From Tillus elongatus (Eukaryota > Arthropoda > Insecta > Coleoptera > Cleridae), in NCBI GenBank assembly GCA_964006375.1, contig OZ023267.1, positions 83,809,406 to 83,873,405 of the forward strand: a stretch of 64,000 nt of DNA, given 5' to 3'. The first letter of the stretch is position 1. Every line of letters begins with the position of its first letter. This document shows positions 39,480 through 54,381 of this stretch, in pieces. The translations under genes were made by a program, and so were the position numbers. Under the pieces are notes generated by a model. That model was given only the letters and a program-made list of their open reading frames with translations. It was not told the DNA's origin and ran no database searches.

Positions 39480-39826
39480 AGTTATGGTTGCACCACCCGG
39501 TATACTACACACACCAAGGCTACTGTCAGCACATATGGGTACGTTGCGCTACACCGGCTTTTCCGTCGACTCAGCGTCCGGTTGAAGTGCAGCGACATTA
39601 CCGAGGGGAAATTGATCAGCAATTAATAGTCTATAAATATATGTCGAACATTAATATTCAACAGTTAAGTCTTTGCCATCCAGCCTTAATGGTATTAGAT
39701 TACTCATATGTATTTTATTGTAATTTTTATATTATTTAAATTTTAATATATATATATATCGTTGTACTGTAACTTCAAGTAAATAAATTTAACTTTATGA
39801 AGTTCAATTGAAGTACAACTCTAAGT
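39480..39826 (+). repeat. 3' LTR, copy A (347 bp)
   Basis: It is the same as the 5' LTR but with a short TA run (39747-39759) and one extra A. It is preceded by CCCCGGAGG, a short possible polypurine tract, and followed by CGCG and the continuation of the interrupted transposase fragment. Confidence 0.9.
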
Positions 39827-40730
39827 CGCGCTTTTATATAAATGTATGGACTGGAATCTTCAATGACAAATAACAGGTCCGTCCTTTTATGAGGGAAATT
39901 TAAAAGGGACTGCTTATCTTGCCTTCTTGGAAAATGATTTCCAAAATAATAGAAACAATGAACACTATTGATCAAGAGAACAACGGCATTAAAACAGACA
40001 AGTAAGGAACCAGGTGCGCTCTGGTATAAATGTATGGACTGGGATCCCCAATGACCAAATAATAGGCCCATCATTCTATGAGGGAAATTTAAATGGAGCT
40101 GTTTATCTTGACTTCGTGGAACATGGTTTTCAGAATTATTTTGGAGAACATTTCTTTGAGAACCTCGGTGGTTCAGGGGTAAGAACGTGTACCTCTGAAC
40201 CGAAAGGTACTGGGTTCGATCCCAGAGTACTCCTTTCACTTTTTCAGTACAAACTGTAAAATTAACATCAACCGAGGTTCTGGCATTGTATTTGAGCAAG
40301 TTGAATGTCTGCACGTTTCGCCCTTCAGAGGGGGCGTAAAACCGTCGGTTCCGTATCCATGCGATGTTGGGCACGTTAAAGATCCTTACCTTCCTTACAT
40401 AAAGGCAGATGTTCGGCAAATTTTCCAGGATAGTGAGGTGAAACTGCTCCCTGGTGTCGGTGGTTGGCCATAGTCGCGGAAATAGGCCGACGTTAAAGAA
40501 AAAAAAAACACACACACAACATTTCCTTGGCTCACCTTACCGGTTTATGTTTCCAACAAGATGCCGCACCGCCTCACAATCTTGGAGCTGTACGAGACTT
40601 ACTTAGTGCTGACTTACCAGGCCGATTTTTCTATCGGTAACGGTGGCGTCGCCGAGTGGCCGGTAGGATCTCTCGCCGATTGTTTATTTTCTTTGGGGAA
40701 CTTTGAAAAACAACGTTTACAAGGAACCTG
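39827..40730 (+). pseudogene. DUF4817-type transposase remnant with 189-bp tandem repeat
   Basis: With 31657-31733 this forms two tandem 189-bp units, each reading NVWTGI and FYEGNL; the better one continues GAVYLDFVEH. After the SINE the frame resumes with FMFQQDAAPPHNLGAVRDLL (about 40550-40610), carrying the second aspartate, then GNGGVAEWPVGS with frame changes, and reaches the duplication junction at 40730. It is a different, more distant member of the Tc1/DUF4817 type than the copy at 14395-15345. It hosts both the ERV and the SINE, so it is the oldest layer here. Confidence 0.7.
40159..40517 (+). mobile_element. tRNA-derived SINE, full-length plus-strand copy
   Basis: The 359-bp element is flanked by AACATTTCTTTG (40147-40158) and AACATTTCCTTG (40518-40529), 11 of 12 matching. 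The tRNA-like head has an A-box-like TGGTTCAGGGG (40169-40179) and a B-box GGTTCGATCCC (40213-40223). The body contains GGGGGCGTAAAACCGTCGG and GGCCATAGTCGCGGAAATAG, and the tail is A-rich then (CA)n. Other copies lie at 18158-18515 and 42056-42411, with a truncated one at 29118-29237. I do not recognise a named family. Confidence 0.85.
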
Positions 40731-41534
40731 TCAAATACTATTACATAACTATATATGTTCCTCAATTTTTAAATATCTGATTTGGAGTTCATAGTGTCAT
40801 TTTCAAGAATATGACACATTTCCAGAAGGAAACGTTTTTTCAGATTGGTTTCTCTATCCAAAATTTTGACATTATCAAAATCTATGTTATGACCCAATGA
40901 TGTGCCAACGCACATCTATCAGGTCTAAGTCTGGAGTCACTCCTATGTTGACTAATCTTACTACCAACAGATTGTGAGGGCTGACATGTAGCTCCTTTTA
41001 TAACCATTCTTCACCATTATATCGCCAAAACGAGATAAAGCTCCATGTTAAAAAGATGGGTGAGCAATATCCAAAATTCGCCTCTTCATGCCCAATATAA
41101 TAATCAATTTTATTTTCTCATCATGATATGATGTGTAGTTTATGTATCTTCCGGAACTGGAAGGCTTGCTATACCAACACAACTTAATGGTATTGTCGGT
41201 ACTTCTATACACTCTAGTATCAAGGAAGAGAACAATTCTATCCGTCTCCCTCTCAATAGTAAATTTAACGTGATCATCAAATCCATTAAAAATTTGTAGC
41301 ACCTCTTCCTCGGTAGTGATAGGTATGACAAGGATCAAATCTTATATGTATTGATAGATAAAAGGCAATCTAAAAGAGAGACGTGGTATTGCAAACTTCA
41401 ACAATGATGATATAACTATATTTGCCAACACAGGGCTAAGGTGACTACCCATTGGACATCCAAAAGACTGTCTAGAATAAGCCCCGTTGAAGTAGTTTGA
41501 GTGAAAAAGAAATTCTAATATTTAAATAAAGTTC
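40731..41534 (-). mobile_element. Penelope-like minus-strand copy, truncated by the junction (unit B)
   Basis: It repeats 16833-17636 with a few substitutions, one of them creating an earlier end to the open RT piece (41338 down to 41048). The outer 558 bases of the copy present in unit A (16275-16832) are missing because the duplication junction lies inside it. Confidence 0.85.
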
Positions 41535-42838
41535 TCCTTGGGAACATCTGTGTTTGGTTCAGTGAGCTCCCATCTGATGTGGTCTATAAGTTGGACTGTA
41601 AAAATTGTTCTCTTTTTTATGTTGGTCAGCCCTCACAATCTGTTGGTAGTAAGATTAGTCAACATAGGAGTGACTTCAGACTTAAACCCGATAGATGTGC
41701 ATTGGCACATCATGTGTCAACATTGGGTCATAACATAGATTTTAAAAATGTCAAAATTTTGGATAGAGAAACCAATCTGAAAAAACGTTCCCTTCTGGAA
41801 ATGTGTCATATTCTTGAAAATGACACTATGAACTCCAAGTCAGATATTCAAAAAGTGAGTAACATATATAGTTATGTAATACTCTTTGATAGGTCTGATG
41901 GCGCCTCTATGTTGGCCGGTTCTGTATTTTAGAATAAGAAAATAAATTATAGCTTTCATCAATACATTAACAATACTCTACGATCAATGATTGTTTCTTG
42001 GTTTGCAGTTGTCACTAATGTCTATGGTCGGTGTATAACGTGAAAAAATTGGGTTGTGTGTGTGTGTTTTGTGTCTTTAACGTCGGCCTATTTCCTCGAC
42101 TATGGCCAATCACCGACGCCAGAGCAGTTTCACCTCACTATCCTGGAAATTTTGCCGAACCCCTGCCTTTCTGTAAGGAGGGTAGGGATCTTTACGGTGC
42201 CCAACATTGCATGGGCACGGGACCGACGGCTTTACGCCCCCTCCGAAGGGCGGAACGTGCAGACATTCAACTTGCTCAAATACAATGCCAGAACCTCGGT
42301 TGATGTTAATGTTACAGTTTGTACTGAAAAAGTGAAAGGAGTATCCTCGGATCGAACCCAGTACCTTTCGGTTCAGAGGCACACGTTCTTACCCCTAAAC
42401 CATTGAGGTTCTGAAAAAATGGGGTTAGATGTCCAAATTCTTCTACGTGAATTTTTCAAAGCTTTTTTAATATTTTAACCTTGCTAACTCTTTTTTATGC
42501 TTTTTCAAGACTGGCTTTGAATGTTTTTGACGTAGAAATGTTCGCGTAAAGTTACATGTAGTTTGTAAAATGGTTCTTACACTTCCTGTTTTTTGCATGT
42601 TTTTGTGGCAGAGTTTCTCGGTTTTGATGTTTCTGGCTTTGCTTTTCAATTAGTTACAGTGCTGTAAGTGTTCATTGTTGCATAATCTAGGTGTTATGTT
42701 AACATTTATTCATTATTTCAGTGCTCCTGAGGTTGCCTGGAACTCAGGCGAAGTATATCGAGTACTTACTACAGAGTGACTTTCTTTCAAATATAGCCCT
42801 CAATTTTTGGTCGTAACTGCCCTTAAAAGTATACAAAT
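41535..42838 (+). mobile_element. Penelope-like plus-strand copy (unit B)
   Basis: It repeats 17637-18942, including the open GIY-YIG piece (about 41570-41932, VYKLDCKNCSLFYVGQ onward) and the SINE at 42056-42411. Confidence 0.85.
42056..42411 (-). mobile_element. tRNA-derived SINE (unit B copy)
   Basis: Same insertion as 18158-18515 with identical flanking duplications (about 42041-42055 and 42412-42426); its CA tail is two bases shorter. Confidence 0.85.
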
Positions 42839-42878
42839 ATTACCACGCTAACGTGTAACGACTGTTACTCCTCCCTTC

Positions 42879-44336
<1,458 letters not shown>

Positions 44337-44343
44337 ATATATG

Positions 44344-44432
<89 letters not shown>
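44337..44432. repeat. (TA)n microsatellite (unit B)
   Basis: Counterpart of 20461-20536, 20 bp longer. It is followed by AT-rich sequence to 46052 without recognised genes, apart from the 28-bp tandem at 45835-45888. Confidence 0.95.
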
Positions 44433-44435
<3 letters not shown>

Positions 44436-46052
44436 TGAAAATAGAAATAGAATAGCAAATATCATATCCCTATAAAAATAAATGTCTCCGCCTATGGAAT
44501 ACCTATAATAGGTCGGTTCAGTAGGGATGAGTCACTTCTTATATAGTGGAACCAGAGTATAATTAACTTAGAAGTACTAAGTCAGCTAAGGAAAAAACAA
44601 CCAAAGGTTATATTTAGTTGTTTTTTGAACCAACAATAAAGACAACTTTTTTTAACTTGAAACAAACTGAATTATTTTTGAGTACTCTGAGTAAGCTGGT
44701 CTTCCTATACATTTATCTATACCTACTTACAAGTATGTATAAAAATAGTCATTATACATACCCTTTCGAAAGTTATCATGCCTCCATCACTTGATATACA
44801 GGTTGGTCGTTTTAAAATGGCTAACTTTAACAAACATTGCTACAAACGTAATAAAATCGACATGATATTTCAGGTGTGCTTCAAAAGATCTTTATTTTTC
44901 CTTGATTAACAACGACAGGAAAAACTGTAGACAGAAAACCGGCTTCCATTTCACAATAATCCGGTTAAAAAATAACAACCTTTTATTTGAGTTTCACAAA
45001 ACATTCCGATTATATAAATAATTTGTTCAAAAAAATGTTAAAAAAGAATCTAAGTAATTTTATCTGGCTGGTTATTTGATTATTTATTTTATTTACAATC
45101 ACAGTCATTATTACGTAGATAAATGAAGTAATGGGCTCAAGTGTTCAGATTTGTGATACGTTCGTTATATACCTACATACTGGTTACCATTATGAATTTA
45201 GCAAAAAAATGACTATAAAACTAAAATATTGACGTTTTCAAGACTACTTTAAGACGCATTTATAGAATAATGAGCCAAGTAATAATGGCTGTAAAAAATT
45301 AATGGCCTAATGTAACTTGTGTAACTAATAGCAAAGCTATTTTGATTAATTAAAACACAAAGCTTCTTGTAGTACCTACTCTGATCTGGATGCTCTTCTA
45401 GTCACCTTAATCTTGATGAGAGATTCCTATAAACTTTCTGGCAGATACAGGTGCACCACATAACGTAAAACGCCCCAGCCCATTTACATTTGTATTGTTT
45501 TGAAAATATGTAAGCAGGTGACGCACCAAATCGCAGGTATTTGCAAAATCTTTGAAATCAACATATAATTAACAAACATGATAATCGCGTTCTAAGTCTT
45601 AAAATAAAATACAAAATATACTAAGTTTAAACAGTTTTTCCCGTGTTATCGCGTACCTTTACAATAAGTTACTTTTAGCTTTCCGTTAATAATGACCTTC
45701 CAAATAATAATACTTATGCTTTCTTGTACAAAGTTCTTCTATACCTAATCACTGACGTCATGGTGTAATCATCTTATCTCTTGAACATTTTGCTGGTATT
45801 TATAAGAAGAGAAACATCGCTTGATATAATGGGTTAGAGTTTACGCTTACTCTAATGGGCAATAGAGTTTACGCTTACTCTAATGGGCGATATATGTATT
45901 ATCAACCCATTTATGGATTCGCCTCCATCAAATATTCCGTCTTACTTGATGATTTACAAATATTTATCTTGGAAGAAACTACAGCACCACTAACTTTCAC
46001 TTACACGTACAACGGCGACACCGCATTGAATAACTACTGAGAGCACAAAAAA

Positions 46053-46118
46053 TCAACGTCAGGCATGGTCACTGGTTGGATGGGCGACCACCTTGGAACA
46101 CCGTGTGCTGTTGAATGT
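46053..46118 (+). pseudogene. 5S rRNA-like fragment (unit B copy)
   Basis: Identical to 22157-22222 as far as I can read. The sequence after it, to 47130, holds nothing recognised. Confidence 0.7.
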
Positions 46119-47131
46119 TATCGGATGGCAAAACCGAGAGAAACAGTTGGACTCAGATTGAGTTAGAATATTTCCTTTCTTACTCAAAAAATAATAAATT
46201 ACAGAAAAATAAATATTTAAGTGAAGGAACAATTGAAGTATGTAAAGCAATGATGAGACTAACCAAAAAATGAGAACTTCAGAAGTAAAAGTCGTGCAAT
46301 AAATGACACGCCTACCTCCCAGAAATAAGCAAAAAAATTTATTACATGTACTCTGCAGGACGTAGTTAGCGTGTCAAAAATAAAAGAAAAAACGTGTAAA
46401 GAACCTTTAAATAGAATGTATGTGAACAAACATATTCCAATTTGTATTAGCGAATAATCAAAAGGAAAGATCGCCAGGACGAACTACTTCCTTACCTACG
46501 TAATGATGTAGAAGACAAGCTGATAATATTTCTAGTCGAAAAACAAACAACAAGAAAAGCTCGTTTTATACCCTTAAGTAATATTGCATAATAATTATTT
46601 TTCTATTATTAACACTAGCCACAATACTTGACAGCTTTTGGCCTATAATCGAGCTTGTTTTCATGATTAACGCTTGTTTGGACTATTCAGAGGCCACCCG
46701 TTTCTCGTAACAGCAGAAGCGTTTTTTTTGGTATTTGACATTTCATACTCATACTAATTTACTAATGACCAAAATTATACAGTATACAGTACCTACACAG
46801 ATTTATGTTTGTGCTCATATTAACATAATTTTGTTAAACTCATCCAAAAATCAAACTATCAAAACTATTTTATGTGACTTTTTGGATTTTATTTCGCTTT
46901 TGCTTTTTTTTTCTTTTCTTTCTTCCATAGTTTATAACTTAGTGTTAAATTTGCAAAGCTTAGGTAAATCAAGATTCCAGGGCATTTATCAGAAATACTT
47001 TTAAAATTAGTTAACAGCAGTAGAAAAAGCACAGTAGCTATTATAATCGTAAAAAAAATATTTTTTATTATCCACTCTGATGATTTGGGTCAATCACATA
47101 TCTTATAAAATTTCGTTGTCGTATACACATC

Positions 47132-47175
47132 CATACACACACACGCGCGCGCGCCCGCGCGTGCGCACGCGCACC
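47132..47175. repeat. Alternating CA/CG tract (unit B)
   Basis: Counterpart of 23237-23282 with two more CA and fewer CG steps. Confidence 0.8.
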
Positions 47176-47406
47176 ACAGACACGTTAAACCTTTTTATAA
47201 AATAAAGTTAAATATTGCGACAAATATTTATATTCAAAGAAAACGCTCTGTTAAATCTATTTCATCATATACTTCAATTTTAATCTACACCATTTAAGCG
47301 CACAATTAAAACAAAAGTGGACTTCTAAGTCTTCCATTTTTTTGTTTGTTAAATTAAGTCATTACGCATTTTCGAGAGTAACGGGCGCAGAAGATCCTGT
47401 TATATG

Positions 47407-47691
<285 letters not shown>

Positions 47692-48802
47692 TTGTGTATG
47701 TGGGTTAAACCGCGTCGCGAGTTTGTTGAAACTTGGCCTTTTGCTTCAGTTTTGGAGCAATTTTCAGGAGGTTGGGATATCTTTCTTGCGTGTACGATTA
47801 AACACACTGAGACCTTAGAGATCATTTTCAGTTAGATTTGGGAAGTATGCAAATTGAGGCCTTAGATTTCCTTGTCTTTAATACCTCTTTATCTCCCGTA
47901 GAAAATGTTAGGCTCTACAAAGAGATTCTATGAAATTGTGTCATACCTGGCTCAAGTTTTGCTGCGTACGTAAACGATTAAAAGTCAGTAAGCGACATTA
48001 ACTCTGAAATTATACATGGAAATGTAAAATTTATATGCATATTACATATATGATAACGCACTCGTTACCTCGAAAGACATATTCAATATTTTAAATTATA
48101 AAACACATTTAGTGTATTTTTGACTTTCGGAAAATATCTGCACACTTCCCTAGATATATCGACCTCCAATATATCCCTTAAAATTATTTCTCCATTTTTT
48201 ATGTGGTAATATAAGGGAACCTTTTTTCGATAATCCAGCAATTTATGTTACTTCGCAAAAGTGATTACCGGATATTGAGGATTTTACGTTCGGGAAAATC
48301 TGACTGCTAAATCAGACAAATGGAGTATAGGTTATAAACCCACAGTAGTAAATTGCATTCATTTATTACCCGCAAAACAAAGCCACCTAACGAAAACTAC
48401 AGAACACAAACTTAATATAGCGCAGTACATATCACGCTCGGTACAATTCAATAAATTTTATTTTATAGTATTGCTTATAGCCTTTGGAAACTAATACCAA
48501 GTCTAGACCCCATATGTACGTCGAGCGACTCTGGATGTTACGTTTCACTTGCCAAGTGCTTTAATAAACTTTTTAAACCACATCGATTCAGTTTACATTT
48601 AACATCGTCCTACATGAGCAGTTTATGTGCCAGCAAAATGATATGTTGGATGTGTTATTTATATGTATCTTAGTTTTCAATCAAACAAGAAATCAATTAA
48701 TAAATAAAAAATTGCATTATTTTTTGCTAAAAAATTGGAAAGGAAATGTCACTCAGAAAACAAAGTAAAGGACAAGTAAAGTTTGGCACGACTAGTGGGT
48801 AT

Positions 48803-49755
48803 TGTATAATGTATAATGTATAATGTATAATGTATAATGTATAATGTATAATGTATAATGTATAATGTATAATGAATAATGTATAATGTATAATGTATAA
48901 TGTATAATGTATAATGTATAATGTATAATGTATAATGTATAATGCATAATGCATAATGCATAATGCATAAATCATAATGCATAATGCGTAATGTGTAATG
49001 TGTAATGTGTAATGTGTAATGTGTAATGTTTAATGTGTAACGTGTAAAGTTTAATGTGTAATGTGTAATGTATAATGTGTAATGTGTAATGTATAATGTA
49101 TAATGTGTAATGTATAATGTATAATGTATAATGTATAATGTATAATGTATAATGTATAATGTATAATGTATAATGTATAATGTATAATGTATAATGTATA
49201 ATGTATAATGTATAATGTATAATGTATAATGTATAATGTATAATGTATAATGTATAATGTATAATGTATAATGTATAATGTATAATGTATAATGTATAAT
49301 GTATAATGTATAATGTATAATGTATAATGTATAATGTATAATGTATAATGTATAATGTATAATGTATAATGTATAATGTATAATGTATAATGTATAATGT
49401 ATAATGTATAATGTATAATGTATAATGTATAATGTATAATGTATAATGTATAATGTATAATGTATAATGTATAATGTATAATGTATAATGTATAATGTAT
49501 AATGTATAATGTATAATGTATAATGTATAATGTATAATGTATAATGTATAATGTATAATGTATAATGTATAATGTATAATGTATAATGTATAATGTATAA
49601 TGTATAATGTATAATGTATAATGTATAATGTATAATGTATAATGTATAATGTATAATGTATAATGTATAATGTATAATGTATAATGTATAATGTATAATG
49701 TATAATGTATAATGTATAATGTATAATGTATAATGTATAATGTATAATGTATAAT
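48803..49755. repeat. Heptanucleotide satellite (TATAATG)n, unit B, about 136 copies
   Basis: This array is 238 bp longer than the unit A array, that is exactly 34 units of 7 bp. The degenerate left part matches A with small differences (for example TGTAAAG near 49045), and the extra length lies in the pure right part. Confidence 0.95.
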
Positions 49756-50820
49756 AGTAGATAGGGAGACACTTGAGCGTATCCATCCGAGCGTTCTGAT
49801 TAGCCGTTTCCGAGGAGTGGGGGTAAAGGCCCCGCCCCCTTTTCATGCGCATGGGCGTGACACACGCATGCCCGATACATCTGTCATCTGCCATCTGCCA
49901 GCTGTCAGCTGTCAGCTGTCAAATGTCGTCTGTCAGTTGTCAGGTTCAAAAATGGCTGCCGCTCATGCATACCTGGTGTTTGTTGCTGATTTCCGCTCGC
50001 TGACTGTTTGTTTGTTATAGCTATACACCGAATGTTAGGTTAGAGATGTGTGTATATGTTGAACATGTGCCGGCTGCCCGCTAGCCGGGAATGACACACA
50101 CAAACACACACAGGCGCGCGTTTGTTTGTTAGGTTATGTTTCCATGTTATGCCGGCCATCCGCCAGCAGAGAATGTTAAGTTCGATTGTTGTTGTTGTGA
50201 CATATAAGCTCACCACGTGTTGGCTCTTTGACGTATGTTAGGTTAGGACTCCGATTCTCGCTAGTCGAAAATTTTAAGGATAAGTCTCCACACACACGCT
50301 TGTTTGTTAGGCTATGTTTGTTTGTTGTGACATACAAGTTCACGTGTTGGTGGTGTTGAATGTTAGGTTAAGTTTGTTTGTTTGTTGTTATGACATATAA
50401 GCTCACATGCTGGCTCTCTGACGTATGCCGAATATAAGGTTACGACTCCTCTAGCCAAATGGTTTCTTAGGTTAAGTCTACACACATACGTTTGTTTGTT
50501 TGTTAGGCTATGTTTCTTTGTTGTGACATATAAGCTTTCGTGTTAGTTTCCACATATGTCAATTCCCGCTAGCCGAATGTTAATTTGTTTGTTTGTTTGT
50601 TGAGGTTAAATACACACGCGTGTTGTATGTTTGGTTATGATATGTTTGTTTGTTTGTTGAGGTTAAGTCTCCTCCCATGTGTTTGTTTGTTGTATGATTG
50701 TCAGGTTACACACGCACAGTTTGGGCGGGAAACTTGAATTTTATTGAAAAGTTGTGTCTCTGTGCGCATGTGTGTGTAGAGTACATATATTCGCTGAAAT
50801 TATTATTATTATATGTACTC

Positions 50821-50947
50821 TACACACACACATACACATACACACATACACGCACGCACACACACGCGCACACACACACACGAACACACACCCACACCTA
50901 CACGCGCGCACACACCCACACGCACGCACACACACACACACACACAC
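50821..50947. repeat. (CA)n-rich microsatellite (unit B)
   Basis: Counterpart of 26744-26873. The GC-box and TTAGGTTA-rich block precedes it at 49757-50820. Confidence 0.9.
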
Positions 50948-51154
50948 CTGCATTAAGTATTATGATATTTTTAATACATTTCCTAATGTGGTCTTCAAAG
51001 TGACCGTAGCGTATATGCAAATATACCTAACGTGCCGTTTGAAGCCCTGTGCGGCAAACTGCCTGATGGGTTCACAATGGCAGTTCAACGCGCGCCAGGC
51101 GTCGAACGGGATAAGTGGCGCCAAACTACCCGTTCGGTACACAAAAAGGCGCCG

Positions 51155-51929
<775 letters not shown>

Positions 51930-52504
51930 GAAATTAACTTTATCTCAACAACTGTGTGCATAAACGTTCTGCCGCTAACGATATGCATAGATGTCCGGGC
52001 GCTACAGAGTGACGCACGTGTATCGAGGGACAAGGGAGTTAATAGTGTGTCAGTGTCATTACAATGACGGACGTTGTTAAAAAACACTCATGACACATAG
52101 AAAGGTGTCAGCACAAAAGTGCCATTCAACGCAGTGTTACACATGACTAGTTCGTACGAGACAGTCGGGGTAGAGAGTCGAGTGTGAAGAGTGTGAACAG
52201 TGCGCGACAAGTACGACGATAGATAGAGTACCTAGACGACGCCGAGGTACTAACGACGGTGTGCAAGGCCATCCATCCAGGACGACGACGACGGTAACTG
52301 ATGGATCCCGTAACTAAAGACGATAGTCTATTACTTGTTATTTAATTACTTCACCATTGTTATGTTTATAGAGTTCTACAATATAGTTATAGTTAATACG
52401 GGCATAGTTTCAGTCTTAAAAGCACACACGACCTAATACCTTACATATCTCTAGAAACGGGGACTCATTTTGGGATATACTTGAGTGTTCCAGGGATAAG
52501 ACAC

Positions 52505-52663
<159 letters not shown>

Positions 52664-52834
52664 AAACTGTTACAAAATGTGGATTCTAGGGGTCCTAGCT
52701 AGCGGAGTTTTTCTAGTACTGCGTTCTGCCCCTAGGAGCATATAGATCTACCATTCTCGAGTCAGTAAGCCAAGCGGCTTCGCTAAGAAGGTTCCGTAAA
52801 TTGTTAGTAAAAGTTATTTTGTGCGCACGTCGTT

Positions 52835-53382
52835 TTTGCAATGGCGGTTTCTCGTGAGCAGCGCTCGGCCGTAAATTTTGCCTCTTTCTCTAAAAACTAG
52901 CACAGAAGCTCTTGAAATGTTAAAAAAGGGCTACAGACATGGTTGTTTCAACAGGGGAGTTGTCGTGGTGAAGTCACCGGACTGCTGCAAATGAGGCCTC
53001 TTCCGCCGCAAACTCTTGCGCAATCTTTTTACAACTTCTAGTTAGAATGCCTGGTTAACAGTCTGACCTTGTAAACAAAACTCTTAATGGGAAACTTCTA
53101 TCACATAAAAAAAATCATTTTTTTGAAGTTTGATTTCACTTGACGAGCTTTTTTGAGGCGAAGCGAACATAGAGTTTTCCACTGGCTTGATTGTTGCTTC
53201 GTTTTAGGATCGTAACCGTAGCACCATGATTCGTCACCTGTGGTAGCTCTGGAAAAAAGTCTCCTCCTTACAGAAAGGCACGGAAAAAAATCCAGAAGAG
53301 TGAGGTGAAACAGCTCTCTGGCGTCGATGATTAGCCATAGTCGCGGAAAGAGACCGACGTTAAAGAAATAAAAACACACGAC
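52835..53382. pseudogene. Rearranged mariner remnant with SINE piece (unit B)
   Basis: Counterpart of 28690-29237, with the same opposed N-terminal and catalytic halves and the same SINE fragment (53263-53382). Sequence from 53383 to 54258 holds nothing recognised. Confidence 0.65.
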
Positions 53383-54254
53383 GCTAGCATAAGGCTTTTG
53401 CTGCATCTGGGCTTTTCGTTCTTACTGACGAACACTTAATTTTTCCAAAAATCAGCTTTCAAATCTTAAGTTTAGCATCCTTGGATCCTTTGTTGCCCAC
53501 ACGTGGGCAGGGGAAGTTTGTTCTTTGCCCCGTTATCTAGAAGATACGTGTGTAGTGTATTTGTGGAATTTGGCAAATGTTTTTATTATATTTACTTGAA
53601 AAGAACTTAAAAACCTAAAAATAATTATTTATTATTCTCTATATTTTGTACATTGCTAGTTATATCATCATTACCTATTGTACAAAAACATCATATGAAA
53701 ACTTTTCATTTTAGATGAATCTTTGTGCATTTTTTTTATATTTTAATGAAATATCATGGTACACTGGCCCTCCGTTTCACTAACGGTTTACTAAATGAGT
53801 CATACAGATCAGCGGCCATGTTTTGGTTTGTCCATTCTCATTAATAGTAGGGTCAAAGGTTAAGCCCGTATAAATTATCCGAGACGGCGGCGTTAGCAAA
53901 GCTGACCCATCCTGATTCCCATAAAAGCACGCCTCTACAAAAAAATAATTATCGCATCTTTTAGGTCAATTGTTTTGTTCGTTTTTGCCCTTTCTTCACG
54001 TAACAAATTGAGGTTTATCTCTTTTACCAAACACGTATAATTTGTTTTCTCCTCTCTAATAACATTTTTAACAAACGTTGCCGCTTGAAATTGAAAAATG
54101 TTACCTATTCGGCGTTAGAATATGCCCAATCATTCACTTCCTGGTAAAATGTTTGTTTTCAATGCATCAGAGTTATTCCTTGATGTACGATTAATTTTAC
54201 AAAGTACTGACGTAGCAAGTACGTTGTGGTAGCGATTTTTTGTAAAGCTATGCC

Positions 54255-54381
<127 letters not shown>

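Larger units (their letters stand above)
31734..39826 (+). mobile_element. Errantivirus-like LTR retrotransposon with env, copy A
   Basis: An 8.1 kb Ty3/gypsy element with LTRs at 31734-32141 and 39480-39826, flanked by CGCG (31730-31733 and 39827-39830). The order is LTR, primer site, gag, protease-RT, RNase H-integrase, env, LTR. An env gene with a furin-type site and a gag without zinc knuckle are traits of insect errantiviruses (gypsy/17.6/297-like). All frames are long and uninterrupted apart from two A-run frame changes. The homologous empty site is seen in the neighbouring transposase repeat at about 40010-40020. Confidence 0.9.

Noticed and set aside
40168..40230. Possible functional tRNA gene
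   Set aside because: A- and B-box are present but no acceptor stem closes; it is the head of a SINE with target-site duplications.
39775..40515. 246-codon minus-strand frame
   Set aside because: Antisense of the SINE plus the transposase tandem; no protein motif, and the plus strand explains the sequence.
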